Origin: Bin87 sp963666415
GTDB taxonomy: Bacteria; Chloroflexota; Dehalococcoidia; Lucifugimonadales; UBA3495
Assembly (NCBI GenBank): GCA_963666415.2
Contig: CAXXPD010000003.1
Coordinates: 3,534,001-3,598,000, forward strand
Length of the DNA: 64,000 nucleotides
Direction: 5' to 3'
Shown here: positions 44,837 to 53,994 of the stretch, one piece after another
Numbering within the stretch: the first letter of the stretch is position 1
How the letters are laid out: every line of letters begins with the position of its first letter
Position numbers and translations under genes: made by a program
Notes under the pieces: model-generated
Told to the model about the DNA's origin: nothing
The model's input: only the letters and a program-made list of their open reading frames with translations
Database searches by the model: none

Positions 44837-45756
44837 TATGGTTGCTCCTGCTGGTCGGACTCGACGCCGTGGTGGCGCAGTTGTTCAAACAACGTCCGTT
44901 GTTTTTCAGTCAGGTTGGTGGGTAGAACGACGTTGACGGTGGCGAAGAGGGTGCCGCGCCGGTCGGGTTCGCGCAGGTGGGAAATTCCCTGCCCGGCGAG
45001 GCGAAAGCGGCGGCCGTTCTGGGTTTCGGGCGGCAGCGTCAGTTCGATCTGGCTACGCAGCGTATTGACCGTGACCGACCCGCCCAGCACGGCATCGGTG
45101 AGGGGCACGTCAACGGTGGTATACAGGTCGGCGCCCTGACGCTCGAATTGACGGTGGGGGAGCACCGAAACCAGGAGGTTGAACTCGGCGCCCGAAGAGT
45201 TGCCGGCGGCGACGTGGACTCGACCGCCGTCGGCGATGCCGGCGGGGATGGTAACTTCGAGGCGGCGGCCGCCCGGTACGTTGACCAGGCGGGTGGTGCC
45301 GCGGTCGGCCTCTTCCAGCGTGATGTCAACCCGCACGTCGGTGAGCGCGGCACGCTGGGGTTCACGGGCGCCGCCAAAACCGGGGAAACCACCCAAAAGG
45401 TCGGCAAGGGAACCACCGCCGGAGGTAAAGGAAAAACCACCGCGACCGCCGTTGCCGGAATCACCGGAGCGGAAGAACTGGCTGAATCCGGAACCGGCCC
45501 CGCGCTGCTGTTCAAACTGGTCGGCGTGTTGCCGATTTTCGCCGTAACGGTCGTATTTGGCCCGTTTGTCGGCATCGGAAAGGACTTCGTAGGCATTGTT
45601 GATGGACTTGAACCGCTCGGCGGCGTCATCGTCGCCGGGGTTCACATCGGGATGATGCTGCCGGGCGAGCCGGCGGTAGGCCTGCCGAATTTCTTTTTCA
45701 TCGGCGGTGCGTGGTACGTCGAGGATGTTGTAGTAGTCGGTCATTGCGGTGCTCAT
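44836..45756 (-). CDS. DnaJ/CbpA-type co-chaperone (type II, no zinc finger)
   Basis: 306 residues. The J domain is at 5-70 (DYYNILDVPRTADEKEIRQA) with the essential HPD in RRLARQHHPDVNPGD. A Gly/Phe-rich region follows at 85-130 (SGFSQFFRSGDSGNGGRGGF), then two C-terminal substrate-binding domains (VTIPAGIADGGRVHVAAGNS, DVPLTDAVLGGSVTVNTLRS). No CxxCxGxG zinc repeats are present, so it is CbpA-like. It delivers substrates to DnaK, which is not in the window. First gene of dnaJ-hspR-clpC. Start at 45756 or four codons later. Confidence 0.93.
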   Translation of the reverse strand: MSTAMTDYYNILDVPRTADEKEIRQAYRRLARQHHPDVNPGDDDAAERFKSINNAYEVLSDADKRAKYDRYGENRQHADQFEQQRGAGSGFSQFFRSGDSGNGGRGGFSFTSGGGSLADLLGGFPGFGGAREPQRAALTDVRVDITLEEADRGTTRLVNVPGGRRLEVTIPAGIADGGRVHVAAGNSSGAEFNLLVSVLPHRQFERQGADLYTTVDVPLTDAVLGGSVTVNTLRSQIELTLPPETQNGRRFRLAGQGISHLREPDRRGTLFATVNVVLPTNLTEKQRTLFEQLRHHGVESDQQEQP

Positions 45757-45833
45757 TTGCGTGAAATTGTATGTAGGTCATCCTATATCGATAGCGCGTG
45801 TTTGTCAATAACTTGCTTGCCGCCATTACATAT

Positions 45834-45855
45834 ACTTGATAAATAGCCATCAGGT
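45834..45855. promoter_or_regulatory. Candidate HAIR-like operator between dnaJ and hsp20
   Basis: Inverted repeat ACTTGAT-N8-ATCAGGT (one mismatch). Resembles the HspR site CTTGAGT-N7-ACTCAAG in its outer bases. Sits in the divergent promoter region. Confidence 0.4.
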
Positions 45856-45927
45856 ATCTAGATTGGGTTATGACGGTTTCAGGTTCCGTCAAACATTGGC
45901 CACAGAGCCGAAATCTGGAGGATGATT

Positions 45928-46407
45928 ATGACGAGTATGCAGCGATTCGACCCGTTCCGCGAGATGCACAGCCTGCGCCGGATTATGCACAGTCCGTTCT
46001 TCATGGGGCGTGGCTGGGGTGACCGGTTTGAGCCGAAAGGCGAGCCGGCAGTTGAGGCGTGGTCGATTCCGATGGATGTGCACCGGAATGACCAGCAGCT
46101 GACGGTTAGGGCGTCCCTGCCTGGCTTCAGCCCAGACGACGTGGACGTTACGATCAGCCCCGACCGGGTGCTGTTGGTCAAGGAGTCGCGTCAGATTGAG
46201 GTGGAGCACAGGTCGGACGAATACCTGATGAAGGAGCGACGTTCCGGCAGTTTCCAGCGGGCGCTGCGGTTGCCGAGCGACCTGGATCTGGAACATGCCA
46301 ATGTGGATTTGGACAACGGTGTGCTGACCGTGAAGCTGCCGGTGGCCGAAGCCGCCCAGACCCGCCGGTTGACCATCGGCGCCAACGGTTCCGCCGACGC
46401 CTGCTAA
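45928..46407 (+). CDS. Small heat-shock protein Hsp20
   Basis: 159 residues from ATG 45928; the ATG at 45922 directly abuts the GGAGG and is too close. ATP-independent holdase. N-terminal SMQRFDPFREMHSLRRIMHS, alpha-crystallin domain about 45-140 with WSIPMDVHRNDQQLTVRASL, PGFSPDDVDVTISPDRVLLV and the signature LDNGVLTVKLPVAEAAQTRR. The IxI-like C-terminal motif is not obvious. Divergent from dnaJ-hspR-clpC and followed by a terminator, so it is monocistronic and probably heat-inducible. Confidence 0.93.
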   Translation: MTSMQRFDPFREMHSLRRIMHSPFFMGRGWGDRFEPKGEPAVEAWSIPMDVHRNDQQLTVRASLPGFSPDDVDVTISPDRVLLVKESRQIEVEHRSDEYLMKERRSGSFQRALRLPSDLDLEHANVDLDNGVLTVKLPVAEAAQTRRLTIGANGSADAC

Positions 46408-46434
46408 TCGCGGTGCCAAAGACCGGCTGACTTC

Positions 46435-46477
46435 GGCGCACCCCCTGGACACTGCGGGTTGGGGGGTGCGCCGTTTT
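46435..46477 (+). terminator. Rho-independent terminator after hsp20
   Basis: Stem GGCGCACCCCC / GGGGGGTGCGCC with a 14-base loop followed by GTTTT. 28 bp after the hsp20 stop. Confidence 0.85.
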
Positions 46478-46488
46478 GGTGTCGCCGG

Positions 46489-46517
46489 TTGCCGCATTAG
46501 CCGGCGGATGCTAGAAT
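46489..46517 (+). promoter_or_regulatory. Promoter of tRNA-Asn
   Basis: TTGCCG (46489-46494), 17 bp, TAGAAT (46512-46517), 44 bp before the tRNA. Confidence 0.55.
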
Positions 46518-46561
46518 TATTGAACTTTCGGTGTGAACGCTGCATCGGATGTTGCCTTCAA

Positions 46562-46636
46562 TCCCCCGTAGCTCAGCGGTAGAGCGGGCGGCTGTTAACC
46601 GCTAGGTCGTAGGTTCGAATCCTACCGGGGGAGCCA
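46562..46636 (+). tRNA. tRNA-Asn (anticodon GTT)
   Basis: 75 nt including an encoded CCA. Acceptor TCCCCCG/CGGGGGA, D arm GCTC-AGCGGTA-GAGC, anticodon loop CTGTTAA, T arm GTAGG-TTCGAAT-CCTAC, discriminator G. Its 3' 17 bases are the attachment site of the island to the right, so the gene remains whole. Confidence 0.97.
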
Positions 46637-46656
46637 AGACATCCTGATTTTGAGTA

Positions 46657-46686
46657 GATAACCGCCGTTTTTGGACGGCGGTTATC
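46657..46686. terminator. Hairpin at island left end, terminator-like
   Basis: Perfect 11-bp stem GATAACCGCCG/CGGCGGTTATC with an 8-base loop containing TTTTT. 20 bp after the tRNA; it may end tRNA transcription now that the native terminator is displaced. The flanking T run is weak. Confidence 0.5.
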
Positions 46687-46732
46687 ACTTTCATTACCAC
46701 AATAAATTTTGCACGCATTAGGGAGGCAGGCA

Positions 46733-46978
46733 ATGTCCGTAGTCCAATCCAGTTATAGCGAACGCCAACGGCCCAACACCCCGCAAACGTTGCTGCTAAT
46801 CATCGACGTTCCAGGTCGAGCAACCGACAAGATTGTCGAGCTACAAAATGAGTTGAAGCAATGCGCGGACCTATGGATCAAAAACGCGGAGCAAGGCGTA
46901 TTTGCCAACACTAGCTACCGCGTCGAAACGGACATCGTTGAAGCAGACAAACTGTCCATTACACGAAGGATTCGTTAG
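46733..46978 (+). CDS. Small protein of unknown function (only rightward gene of the island's left part)
   Basis: 81 residues from ATG 46733, with GGGAGG 8 bases upstream: MSVVQSSYSERQRPNTPQTL, LLIIDVPGRATDKIVELQNE. A short strand-helix pattern and a charged end. No family recognised. Convergent with the structural operon. Confidence 0.45.
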   Translation: MSVVQSSYSERQRPNTPQTLLLIIDVPGRATDKIVELQNELKQCADLWIKNAEQGVFANTSYRVETDIVEADKLSITRRIR

Positions 46979-47011
46979 TTGACCAGTAATCAGACCAACG
47001 CTACCGCCCGG

Positions 47012-47350
47012 TCAACACGCGCGGTTACCAAACCAGACGGTGATGATGCCAGCCCCTAGCGTTGCCACGGAGGTCAATACGGCCACGAATACCGGGAACC
47101 CATTTGCCCGTAGCCATCTAAACCGTTTAGTTTCTTCCCGGTGGTAATCTTGGCCCGCCAAAGTAATGTAGCCCAAGCCAGACAAAAATCCAGCTTCCCT
47201 TAGCTGCCCGGCAGCTACCCACTCCGGAGTTTCCTCATCGAACGAAACGGTGCTCCAATCGAGCATGGGGTTTTCGGCCCGTTCGCTTAATATGCGAATA
47301 ATCTGGTTTCTAACCTCTTTATCCTTCCGTTCCGTTTTCTGCTGTGCCAT
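47012..47350 (-). CDS. Small protein with C-terminal membrane segment
   Basis: 112 residues. The N-terminal 75 residues look like a winged-helix module (RNQIIRILSERAENPMLDWS, GQLREAGFLSGLGYITLAGQ, resembling the YjcQ/DUF2513 pattern of phage proteins). A single hydrophobic segment follows (FPVFVAVLTSVATLGAGIIT). Last gene of the leftward operon. Could be a membrane-anchored regulator or a holin-like protein; not assignable. Confidence 0.5.
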   Translation of the reverse strand: MAQQKTERKDKEVRNQIIRILSERAENPMLDWSTVSFDEETPEWVAAGQLREAGFLSGLGYITLAGQDYHREETKRFRWLRANGFPVFVAVLTSVATLGAGIITVWFGNRAC

Positions 47351-47496
47351 GCTTTACCTCTTTTTTGCATTATCGAGATTCCAACGGCCCGGCGTACAGC
47401 GAAATGAGCGCCCCCCCGGAGACTGGCTATCAGTATCTCCGAAGGGGCGCGATCCGAGTGTACCCGACTCGCAAAAGAGGGCACACCGTCATTTCA

Positions 47497-47682
47497 TCAT
47501 GGTTGCAAATAGGCAGTGCCACCAGTCCGGGCCCTTTTGCGTGGCGTGGTTTCGTTTTGCTCAATCGGAGTCGGTGGCCGTTGATCGGTAGACCGTGAGC
47601 ACTGAATACAACGCCAGCCCGAACCATCCCGCGCTAGGTCGCCAGCGCACATACAGCAGGAATGCAACCGGAGCCTAATCAT
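47497..47682 (-). CDS. Small zinc-ribbon-like protein
   Basis: 61 residues from ATG 47682, which lies within the last codons of the portal gene. MIRLRLHSCCMCAGDLARDG and GWRCIQCSRS make a CxxC-x12-CxxC pair. Rest hydrophilic. Overlap with the portal gene supports translation; function unknown. Confidence 0.45.
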   Translation of the reverse strand: MIRLRLHSCCMCAGDLARDGSGWRCIQCSRSTDQRPPTPIEQNETTPRKRARTGGTAYLQP

Positions 47683-48775
47683 CGCTAATGAGCAACCCAG
47701 ACGCCGCAACCGCTTGCTCCATTGGCATCCCGCCCTGAACCATTGAAGCGAACGCCCGTGCTCTGCCTTGCGCGTCAACGCTACGCACCTCTTCAAAGCC
47801 TAACGTTAGGGTATCGTCCAGTTTCTCCCGGAGTTCCTGTAATACCAGCTTCGAGACGGGCAACAGCGTTGTCATAAGAAATACCCGCAGTGCTTCCCGG
47901 ATACTTGACGCTGCTGCTGCTGAGAATAGACCCGGGCTCACGCCACACGCTCCGTAGATTTCCAGCTTGGCGACTTGTGCCAACTCTACCATTGCCGCAG
48001 TTGGCGACGGTTGGAAGTGTACCTGTTTGAAGTCGCTTTGCACCGACGGCCCACCAGCTCCAAAATCTTCCGCCGCAGATTCGACTATTCCCATTTTGCC
48101 TTGCGCAGTAGGTACGAATGCCTTGATTTCGGCCACGCTGTCATCATCGCCATCGGTGGCAGGTAGCGGCAGGAAACTACCCACAGGCCCGCTAGCTTCA
48201 TCGGACAATGCCTTGATCGTGTGGGCACTCAACGCGCCACTCAGGGTAGCAACCTGCAACGGCCCGATACCCCGATAGGGCAATTCGGGGTCGGCAGCGT
48301 AGCGCAAATGCAGAACGGACTCAGCAGGCAAGGATAGCGTAGTAGTCTCAGACGGCCCAGGTAGGGTCAGTTCATACTGCCAGTCATCGGGATTATGTCC
48401 GCCCGATACGTTGTGAGACTGAGCGGGAAACAACCGCAACCGGCCCGTGCTGGTGTCAATCGCGCACACCAGTTCACCCCGACGCATCAACGACCTGCCA
48501 ACCATCGTCAAAAATGCTGGGGTCAACGCCGAGATAACATTGTCCGGCCCGCCCATTTCAGCAGAAGCAAAGCAACGACCCAGCAGGCCGACACACGTCT
48601 CAAGTGCTGCCGTCGCCGTCGGGTTGGCTGGGTTGGCGACCCGGCCTTGCGAGTTTAGCAAAATCGACTGAATCAAGGCATCGGTGTAGCTCGATTCCCG
48701 TGTTTCGAGTTCCTGAGACACCAGCCGGGATACCTCGCTGGGTATGTCCATTTTCTGTTGTTGCCACCAACGCAT
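47675..48775 (-). CDS. Phage portal protein, HK97 type
   Basis: 366 residues. Forms the dodecameric ring at the capsid vertex through which DNA is packaged. The family pattern is seen in LRLFPAQSHNVSGGHNPDDW, SLPAESVLHLRYAADPELPY, RGIGPLQVATLSGALS and, near 270, AQVAKLEIYGACGVSPGLFS (the family's aFGVPP-like segment). SSIREALRVFLMTTLLPVSK follows. Slightly shorter than typical HK97 portals. Unusually, the last structural gene of the operon instead of lying next to terminase. Confidence 0.85.
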   Translation of the reverse strand: MRWWQQQKMDIPSEVSRLVSQELETRESSYTDALIQSILLNSQGRVANPANPTATAALETCVGLLGRCFASAEMGGPDNVISALTPAFLTMVGRSLMRRGELVCAIDTSTGRLRLFPAQSHNVSGGHNPDDWQYELTLPGPSETTTLSLPAESVLHLRYAADPELPYRGIGPLQVATLSGALSAHTIKALSDEASGPVGSFLPLPATDGDDDSVAEIKAFVPTAQGKMGIVESAAEDFGAGGPSVQSDFKQVHFQPSPTAAMVELAQVAKLEIYGACGVSPGLFSAAAASSIREALRVFLMTTLLPVSKLVLQELREKLDDTLTLGFEEVRSVDAQGRARAFASMVQGGMPMEQAVAASGLLISDD

Positions 48776-48777
48776 GA

Positions 48778-49101
48778 TTACCTCAATTGCTCCCCGATGG
48801 TGCTAACCGCGCAGTATCTCCGTTGCGAATCCGGCAATTCCTGTACCGACGTGATAACCGCACCTCCCAAAGTCGGGGAGTTATCAAGGTCAAGGCCAAG
48901 AAAATCCCGGAGCCTGCCTTTCCAACGGTCTTCGTGATAATCGCGCACACCATCGCCACTAGCTATATCCCGGTAGTATCTGAGTTCCAACGGCCCAACC
49001 CACACCCGGCGGTTTTCCGGGTCGCCTTGAATCGTAGACCCAGAGTAGGTACGGGTCGGCGTGAAAACGCTTAGCGTCATTGGCCTATCCAAAACGGACA
49101 T
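48778..49101 (-). CDS. Probable head-closure/head-tail adaptor protein
   Basis: 107 residues, MSVLDRPMTLSVFTPTRTYS, VWVGPLELRYYRDIASGDGV. Beta-rich, and located between connector and portal genes (1 and 2 bp gaps), where phages encode head-closure proteins. The assignment rests on position and size. Confidence 0.45.
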   Translation of the reverse strand: MSVLDRPMTLSVFTPTRTYSGSTIQGDPENRRVWVGPLELRYYRDIASGDGVRDYHEDRWKGRLRDFLGLDLDNSPTLGGAVITSVQELPDSQRRYCAVSTIGEQLR

Positions 49102-49102
49102 A

Positions 49103-49726
49103 TCAGCTACTCCACAAAATCAGCGTATGCGCCCCGACCTGGGCGGAAGCCAGCAACAGCAGGCCGGTAGCATCGCGCCCATAGGCCCACCGGGTATCAA
49201 TGGGGGTGGGCTGGCCTGCTACATACACCGATTCACCGTCAAAAGGTCGGTAATAGGTCATCATCCCAGTATTAGTTCCATCCGGGAATCTGATTTGAAC
49301 GCCGACGTAATCTGCCATAGGTGCGTCAAGGCCGGTAGGTGTCCATACGTGGGCAACAGCAATCGCCACTTGCTCCGTACCGAGAAGAATCAACCCGCCG
49401 GTAAGTGGTGCGGTTTGTGTCGTTGCGACCCACGCGCCCGCGCTGCCGACCTTGTGGACACGGTACGGCAACATCAATCGAGCCGCCCCGGAGTTCCGCA
49501 AGGCATTGGCAAAGTTGGCCCGGCTACTGGCTCCGGGCTGGTCATAGAGATAAGACGCCAGCCTGATTGCCGCTTCGTTATGCACCACGTCCGGGCAATC
49601 GGCAACGTGGTGCTCAACTGCAACGGTCGCATAACTCAGCAGCCGGGTTACTTCGGCTGTTTCCTCGGTGGAATCGCCAACCCGCATCGCGGCGGCAAGT
49701 TCGGCAACGGTTAGAGTTACAGCCAT
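49103..49726 (-). CDS. Head-tail connector, gp6-like
   Basis: 207 residues. The N-terminal half MAVTLTVAELAAAMRVGDST, EEVTRLLSYATVAVEHHV-like helices and NEAAIRLASYLYDQPG, then FANALRNSGAARLMLPYRVH, follow the gp6/gp15 connector pattern (helical bundle ending in a GA-rich motif). The second half (about 100 residues) is beta-rich with GADG-free loops and resembles a receptor or adaptor domain not usual in gp6. Start overlaps the protease stop by 10 bp. It would form the ring below the portal. Confidence 0.65.
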   Translation of the reverse strand: MAVTLTVAELAAAMRVGDSTEETAEVTRLLSYATVAVEHHVADCPDVVHNEAAIRLASYLYDQPGASSRANFANALRNSGAARLMLPYRVHKVGSAGAWVATTQTAPLTGGLILLGTEQVAIAVAHVWTPTGLDAPMADYVGVQIRFPDGTNTGMMTYYRPFDGESVYVAGQPTPIDTRWAYGRDATGLLLLASAQVGAHTLILWSS

Positions 49727-49820
49727 CGGAATACCCCCAGCGGGTCAATGTAGGCACTTTCCCGAATCTCCACAGTGGAGCCGGAGTAAGCCGCCATATC
49801 AACCAGCCCAGCCCCGACTA

Positions 49821-51043
49821 GTACCGTGTCAATCTGGTTTTGTAGGGTAGATATGCTGGAGCTTACGGCGAGCATCTTGGGTGGTAAACCGCCAGTCTAT
49901 GGCTGATTTTGCTGCGTTGCGCTCGCGTTCGAGCGCCGCAACCTCTCGCCGCAGCTCCGGCTCATCGCTGATACGGCGGTTCAGACACCCTCTGCGGAAG
50001 ACGCTCAACTCGATCTCAGCCATGTTCAGCCAGCTGCCATGCGTAGGAGTGTAATGAAACTCGAGGCGTTGGGCGATGCGCCGAGCTTCGCACGGCTCAA
50101 ATGCTTCGTAGAGCGAGCCGAGCTTGTGGGTGTTGAGGTTGTCCAGTACCAGCCTGACCACCTCGGCATCAGGGTAGGCCTCGTCCACCAGCCACCGCAT
50201 CTGGTGCGCGAAGTCCACGGCAGTGCGGCGCTCGGTCACCTCCACATGTCTCCATCCACCCTTCGGCTCGCAGATCATGAACAGGTTCCGGGTCCCGTTT
50301 CGCTGGTACTCGGTGTCATAGCGTGCCACCCGTCCGGGGGCAGCCTCGATGGGCGGACGCACCTCCCCAGTCAATTGCCTGGAGGTCTCGTCGAAACACA
50401 CTACCGGACGCTCCGGATTGTACTCCGGTTGGTACAGGTCCAGCACGTCCTCCATCCGCGCCACGAACTCCCCGCTCACCTTGGGGATACACCACTCTTT
50501 CTTCTTCCAGGGCTTGAGTTCGTTTTTTTGAGTATCTGGCGCACCGTCTCCAGGGAGATGCTCTCGGCAAACTCCAACTCCACCACCTTGTCGGCCAACA
50601 ACTGGAGTGTCCAGTGCGTGTGCCCTTCGGGCGCGGCGCTGCACGCGAAGGCGATCAGGTGCGCTTCCTGCTTGCCGTCCAGCTTGCGCTCCTGGCCCGG
50701 CCGCGGTCGGTCATTGATGGCGGCCTCAAGTCCTTCCTCCACGTACCGCTTCCGCGCTCTGGCGACCGTGGCCGCGTTGACCAACAGCACATCGGCTATC
50801 TTACGGTCCCGAAGCCCCTGGTCAGCCTTGAGCAGCGACAGCGCACGCTTCACGGTGCGCACTGACACGGTGCGCACTGACGCCTTGCCCCGCTGGGAAA
50901 CCTCATTGAGACGGGAGCGTTCGGCCTCGGTCAGCTCTACTTTATACTTGATGGCAGCCATGGCTGGGCACTTCCTCACACAAAGATCATGCCCCAGTAT
51001 GGCTGCTTTCTCATATTATTACAAATCTACCTGGCAACGGTAC
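49821..51043 (-). mobile_element. IS630-family element, copy 2
   Basis: 1,223 bp flanked by TA (49819-49820, 51044-51045), ends GTACCGTGTCAATC and GTACCGTTGCCAGG. Differs from copy 1 (10733) mainly by a 15-bp tandem duplication in the first frame. Confidence 0.93.
49829..50961 (-). CDS. IS630-family transposase, two frames joined by -1 frameshift
   Basis: Same organisation as the gene at 10815. Helix-turn-helix frame from MAAIKYKVELTEAERSRLNE, then a run of seven identical bases (T on the plus strand, 50523-50529) and the DDE frame ending LQHIYPTKPD. The first frame contains a duplicated SVRTV (15 bp). DDE motifs VVCFDETSRQ, LVLDNLNTHKLG and HGSWLNMAEIEL are intact. Confidence 0.88.
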
Positions 51044-51432
51044 TAGTTTGGCTTGGCGAATTTCTCGGACACCATCCCGGTATGACGCCACAACGCCACG
51101 TTTGGCGAATTCGACACTGAGCCCGGTATACAGGCCATCCCGGATATTCACCGCAGCATCGCGCCCGCGCTGAGTGTTCGGCAAGGGTTCGTCAACCCTC
51201 AGCAGGTCGCCCTCTAGGAACGGGTGAATTCGCATGATGCTTTGCGACCTAACGTGTTGTTCATTCAAAACGATGCCTGAGTCATCCCACAGCAGGGAAT
51301 CGCGCATAAAACGCTCCGGCCTATCCCGACTGGTTTCGCCGTAGGTCAACAGTGTGCCCACCAGACGGCCCGGAGATTCCCGCGTTTCGTCTGCCACATA
51401 GCGGCATTCAATGAGTAGGTTTTGGAGTTCCA

Positions 51433-51867
51433 TTACAACCGCCCAAACCATCGGTTTATAGCTTCGGAGCATTGAACGGACAGCAGACCGTCAACGGTGG
51501 AAAGCCGTTGCCGCACAACGTCTATGCCGGGGTCAATTACCCGTTCGGTTGCACCTGGGCCCAACTGGGTCAACAGGAAGTTACGCCGGGTCGGGTCGCC
51601 ATCTGAGTTGGTTACGACAATCTCCAACTCGTTTTCCAGTGCAACGGTCATCATCGCGCGGCGCACATATTCGGCAATCGGAAGTGCGTAACCCTGAGTT
51701 TCCAGACGTGGCGGGTATCTGCCGTTGCTATCCCGAACCAGTAGCAGCAGCGCGGCAAGGATTGACTGGAAATCAGCCACCACGCCGGGCCGCTGAAACT
51801 GGCTCAACAGTTCGGCGGCAAGGGAAGTCTTACCCGCCCCTGCCGGACCCGAAAGCAGAATCGGCAT
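51433..51867 (-). CDS. Small P-loop ATP-binding protein in the capsid operon
   Basis: 144 residues. The Walker A motif LLSGPAGAGKTSLAAELLSQ is at the N-terminus (residues 4-23). GVVADFQSILAALLLLVRDS follows; LEIVVTNSDGDPTRRNFLLT may serve as a Walker B-like strand and the last part is GPGATERVIDPGIDVVRQRL. It resembles small kinase-like phage ATPases. Its position between capsid and protease genes, with start adjacent to the capsid stop, is unusual. Role in assembly or packaging is conjecture. Confidence 0.65.
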   Translation of the reverse strand: MPILLSGPAGAGKTSLAAELLSQFQRPGVVADFQSILAALLLLVRDSNGRYPPRLETQGYALPIAEYVRRAMMTVALENELEIVVTNSDGDPTRRNFLLTQLGPGATERVIDPGIDVVRQRLSTVDGLLSVQCSEAINRWFGRL

Positions 51868-52494
51868 TTACGCCGTCTGTACCTGCTGCTTATGGAAACC
51901 GTCCGCCCGCAGAAGCTTGGTGGCGTACAGCATGATTGCGGTAATGACGATCTCCCCTGATTTCACTTTGGTTATGGAATCTGGCACCAATACCAGATTT
52001 TCCCAAATTGCGGCCACATAGTCCCGACGCATTCCCATCCGAATCACGTTGTTTTGCCGGTTGTTGTTATCCTTGTCGGGAACGTGCGCAGACACTCGAA
52101 CGCCACCTGTTACGGCCATCATACGGTCCAGTGCGGGTCGGTCGCTCTCGGTGGCCCTGTAGACGTTCCCAGCGTGTGCATAGCTGTCAGTGCCCATTAC
52201 CACCCGGAGATCGCCAACGCTGCCAGCGTACCGGCCATCGACCCTGGCGTACCCGAATTCGGTAATGTAGGCGTCAAAATCCGTAACCGCGCTAACGTTG
52301 TGGTTGGCAAGGATGGTTCCCGTCAACAGGCCGTTTGTGCCCGCCATGATTACCTTGTCCAGACCATCGGACTGTAAAGGGCGGAGAGAAAATGTACCGC
52401 GTGGGCGGCTCGACCGGCGTGTTTGGGCGGTTGAAAACTGTACCGCCTGGTGCCTTCCATAGTGCTGATATTCAGACTGTGGAAGGTGCGATGG

Positions 52495-53994
52495 ATGTTT
52501 TACGTGGAGATGTATTTTCGGGTGCGGCGGGCCTGCCTGGTGGAGGGGATGAGCGTTCGGGAGGCTTCCCGGGTGTTCGACCTGCACCGGGACACGGTGC
52601 GCAAGATGCTGGACAATGCGACGCCCCAGGGCTACACGCGGCAGAGCCCGCCGCGCAAGCCGAAGCTTGAGCCTTACACCGGCGTAATTGACGCGATCCT
52701 GGAAGCCGATGGCCGAGTTCCCAGAAAGCAGCGCCACACCGCGAAGCGGATCTTCGAGCGGCTGCGGGACGAGTACGGGTTCGACGGCCAGCACACCATA
52801 GTCAAGGACTACGTCAGGGAGCACCGGCGGCGGGTCCGGGAGATGTTCGTGCCGTTGTCCCATGCACCGGGCCACGCCCAGTGCGATTTCGGGGAGGCGT
52901 TGGCGGTGATCGCCGGTGTGGAGCGCAAGGTGCACTACTTCGTGCTGGACCTGCCCCACAGCGACGGCTGCTTCGTGAAGGCCTATCCCGGGGAGACCAC
53001 CGAGGCCTTTCTGGACGGCCACGTGTCGGCCTTCGCCTTTCTGGGCGGGTCGCCCCAGAGCATTCTGTACGACAATACCAAGCTGGCGGTGGCGAAGATA
53101 CTGGGCCACGGACGCCGGAAGCGCACCCGGGCCTTCACCGAGTTGCAGTCCCACTACCTGTTCGAGGACCGGTTCGGTCGTCCCGGCAAGGGCAATGACA
53201 AGGGGAATGTCGAGGGGATGGTGGGCTACGCGCGGCGCAACTTCCTGGTGCCGATACCGGCGGTGGAGAGTTTTCAGGCGCTGAATGCCCACCTGGAGGG
53301 GCGGTGCCTGGAGCGGATGGACGCCGTGCTGCGGGGACACACCGAGACCATCGGCCAGCGGATGGAGCGGGACCTGGACGCGCTGCTGCCGTTGCCAGCC
53401 GCGGCCTACGACGCCTGCGACCAGCAGGCCAGCCGGGTGAGTTCGCTGTCCCTGGTGCGGTACCGCACCAATGATTACTCGGTGCCGGTGGCCTACGGAC
53501 ACCGGGACGTGCTGGTGAAGGGCTACGTGGACCGGGTGGTGATCAGCTGCGGAGCTGAGATCATCGCCAGGCATCCCCGCTCTTATGAGCAGGACGATTT
53601 CATCTTCGACCCCATCCACTACCTGCCGTTGTTGGAACGGAAGACCGGGGCCCTGGACCAGGCCGCGCCCTTGGCGGGATGGAAATTGCCCGAGGAGTAT
53701 GCGACGCTGCGCCGGCAGCTGGAAGCCAGGATGGGCCAGCGTGGCAAGCGGGAATTCGTACGGGTGCTCCGACTCATGGAGGATTTCTCTCACCAGGAGG
53801 TCCACCACGCCGTGCAGGACGCCCTGCGCCTGGGCGCCGTCGGCTTCGACGCCGTGAAGCACCTGCTGCTGTGCCGCATTGAAGGCAGACCGAACCGCCT
53901 CGACCTGGATTTCTATCCCCACCTGCCTCAGATCAGCGTGAAGACCACCCGCGCCGGAGACTACCTGACCCTGTTGTCGGGGAGGGCGGCATGA
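52495..53994 (+). CDS. istA: IS21-family transposase IstA
   Basis: About 499 residues from MFYVEMYFRVRRACLVEGMS; an earlier ATG (52450) adds a non-conserved extension. Helix-turn-helix at 10-45 (VREASRVFDLHRDTVRKMLD), then the rve integrase core with GHAQCDFGEALAVIAGVERK (first Asp near residue 125), QSILYDNTKLAVAKILG (second Asp near 190) and GNDKGNVEGMVGYARRNFLV (Glu near 230). Full length, no damage. Overlaps istB by 4 bp (ATGA). Confidence 0.93.
   Translation: MFYVEMYFRVRRACLVEGMSVREASRVFDLHRDTVRKMLDNATPQGYTRQSPPRKPKLEPYTGVIDAILEADGRVPRKQRHTAKRIFERLRDEYGFDGQHTIVKDYVREHRRRVREMFVPLSHAPGHAQCDFGEALAVIAGVERKVHYFVLDLPHSDGCFVKAYPGETTEAFLDGHVSAFAFLGGSPQSILYDNTKLAVAKILGHGRRKRTRAFTELQSHYLFEDRFGRPGKGNDKGNVEGMVGYARRNFLVPIPAVESFQALNAHLEGRCLERMDAVLRGHTETIGQRMERDLDALLPLPAAAYDACDQQASRVSSLSLVRYRTNDYSVPVAYGHRDVLVKGYVDRVVISCGAEIIARHPRSYEQDDFIFDPIHYLPLLERKTGALDQAAPLAGWKLPEEYATLRRQLEARMGQRGKREFVRVLRLMEDFSHQEVHHAVQDALRLGAVGFDAVKHLLLCRIEGRPNRLDLDFYPHLPQISVKTTRAGDYLTLLSGRAA

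Larger units (their letters stand above)
49717..51433 (-). pseudogene. HK97-family prohead protease, interrupted by IS630
   Basis: Coding pieces 51046-51433 and 49717-49818, joined across IS630 and one TA, give a 492-bp frame (163 residues): MELQNLLIECRYVADETRES, GRLVGTLLTYGETSRDRPER, GIVLNEQHVRSQSIMRIHPF with the catalytic-type histidine, and the restored end VGAGLVDMAAYSGSTVEIRE. Protein family U35 processes the capsid N-terminus during maturation. The ATG overlaps the stop of the P-loop gene (TAATG). The insertion removes the last 32 residues, including the strand around LVD-x3-YSGS, so the product is probably inactive. Confidence 0.88.

Noticed and set aside
51868..53922. Apparent 684-codon protein ending in capsid sequence
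   Set aside because: Its N-terminal 500 codons are the antisense of istA. Only the last 167 codons (the capsid C-terminus) are real, and they belong to a gene starting at 58578.
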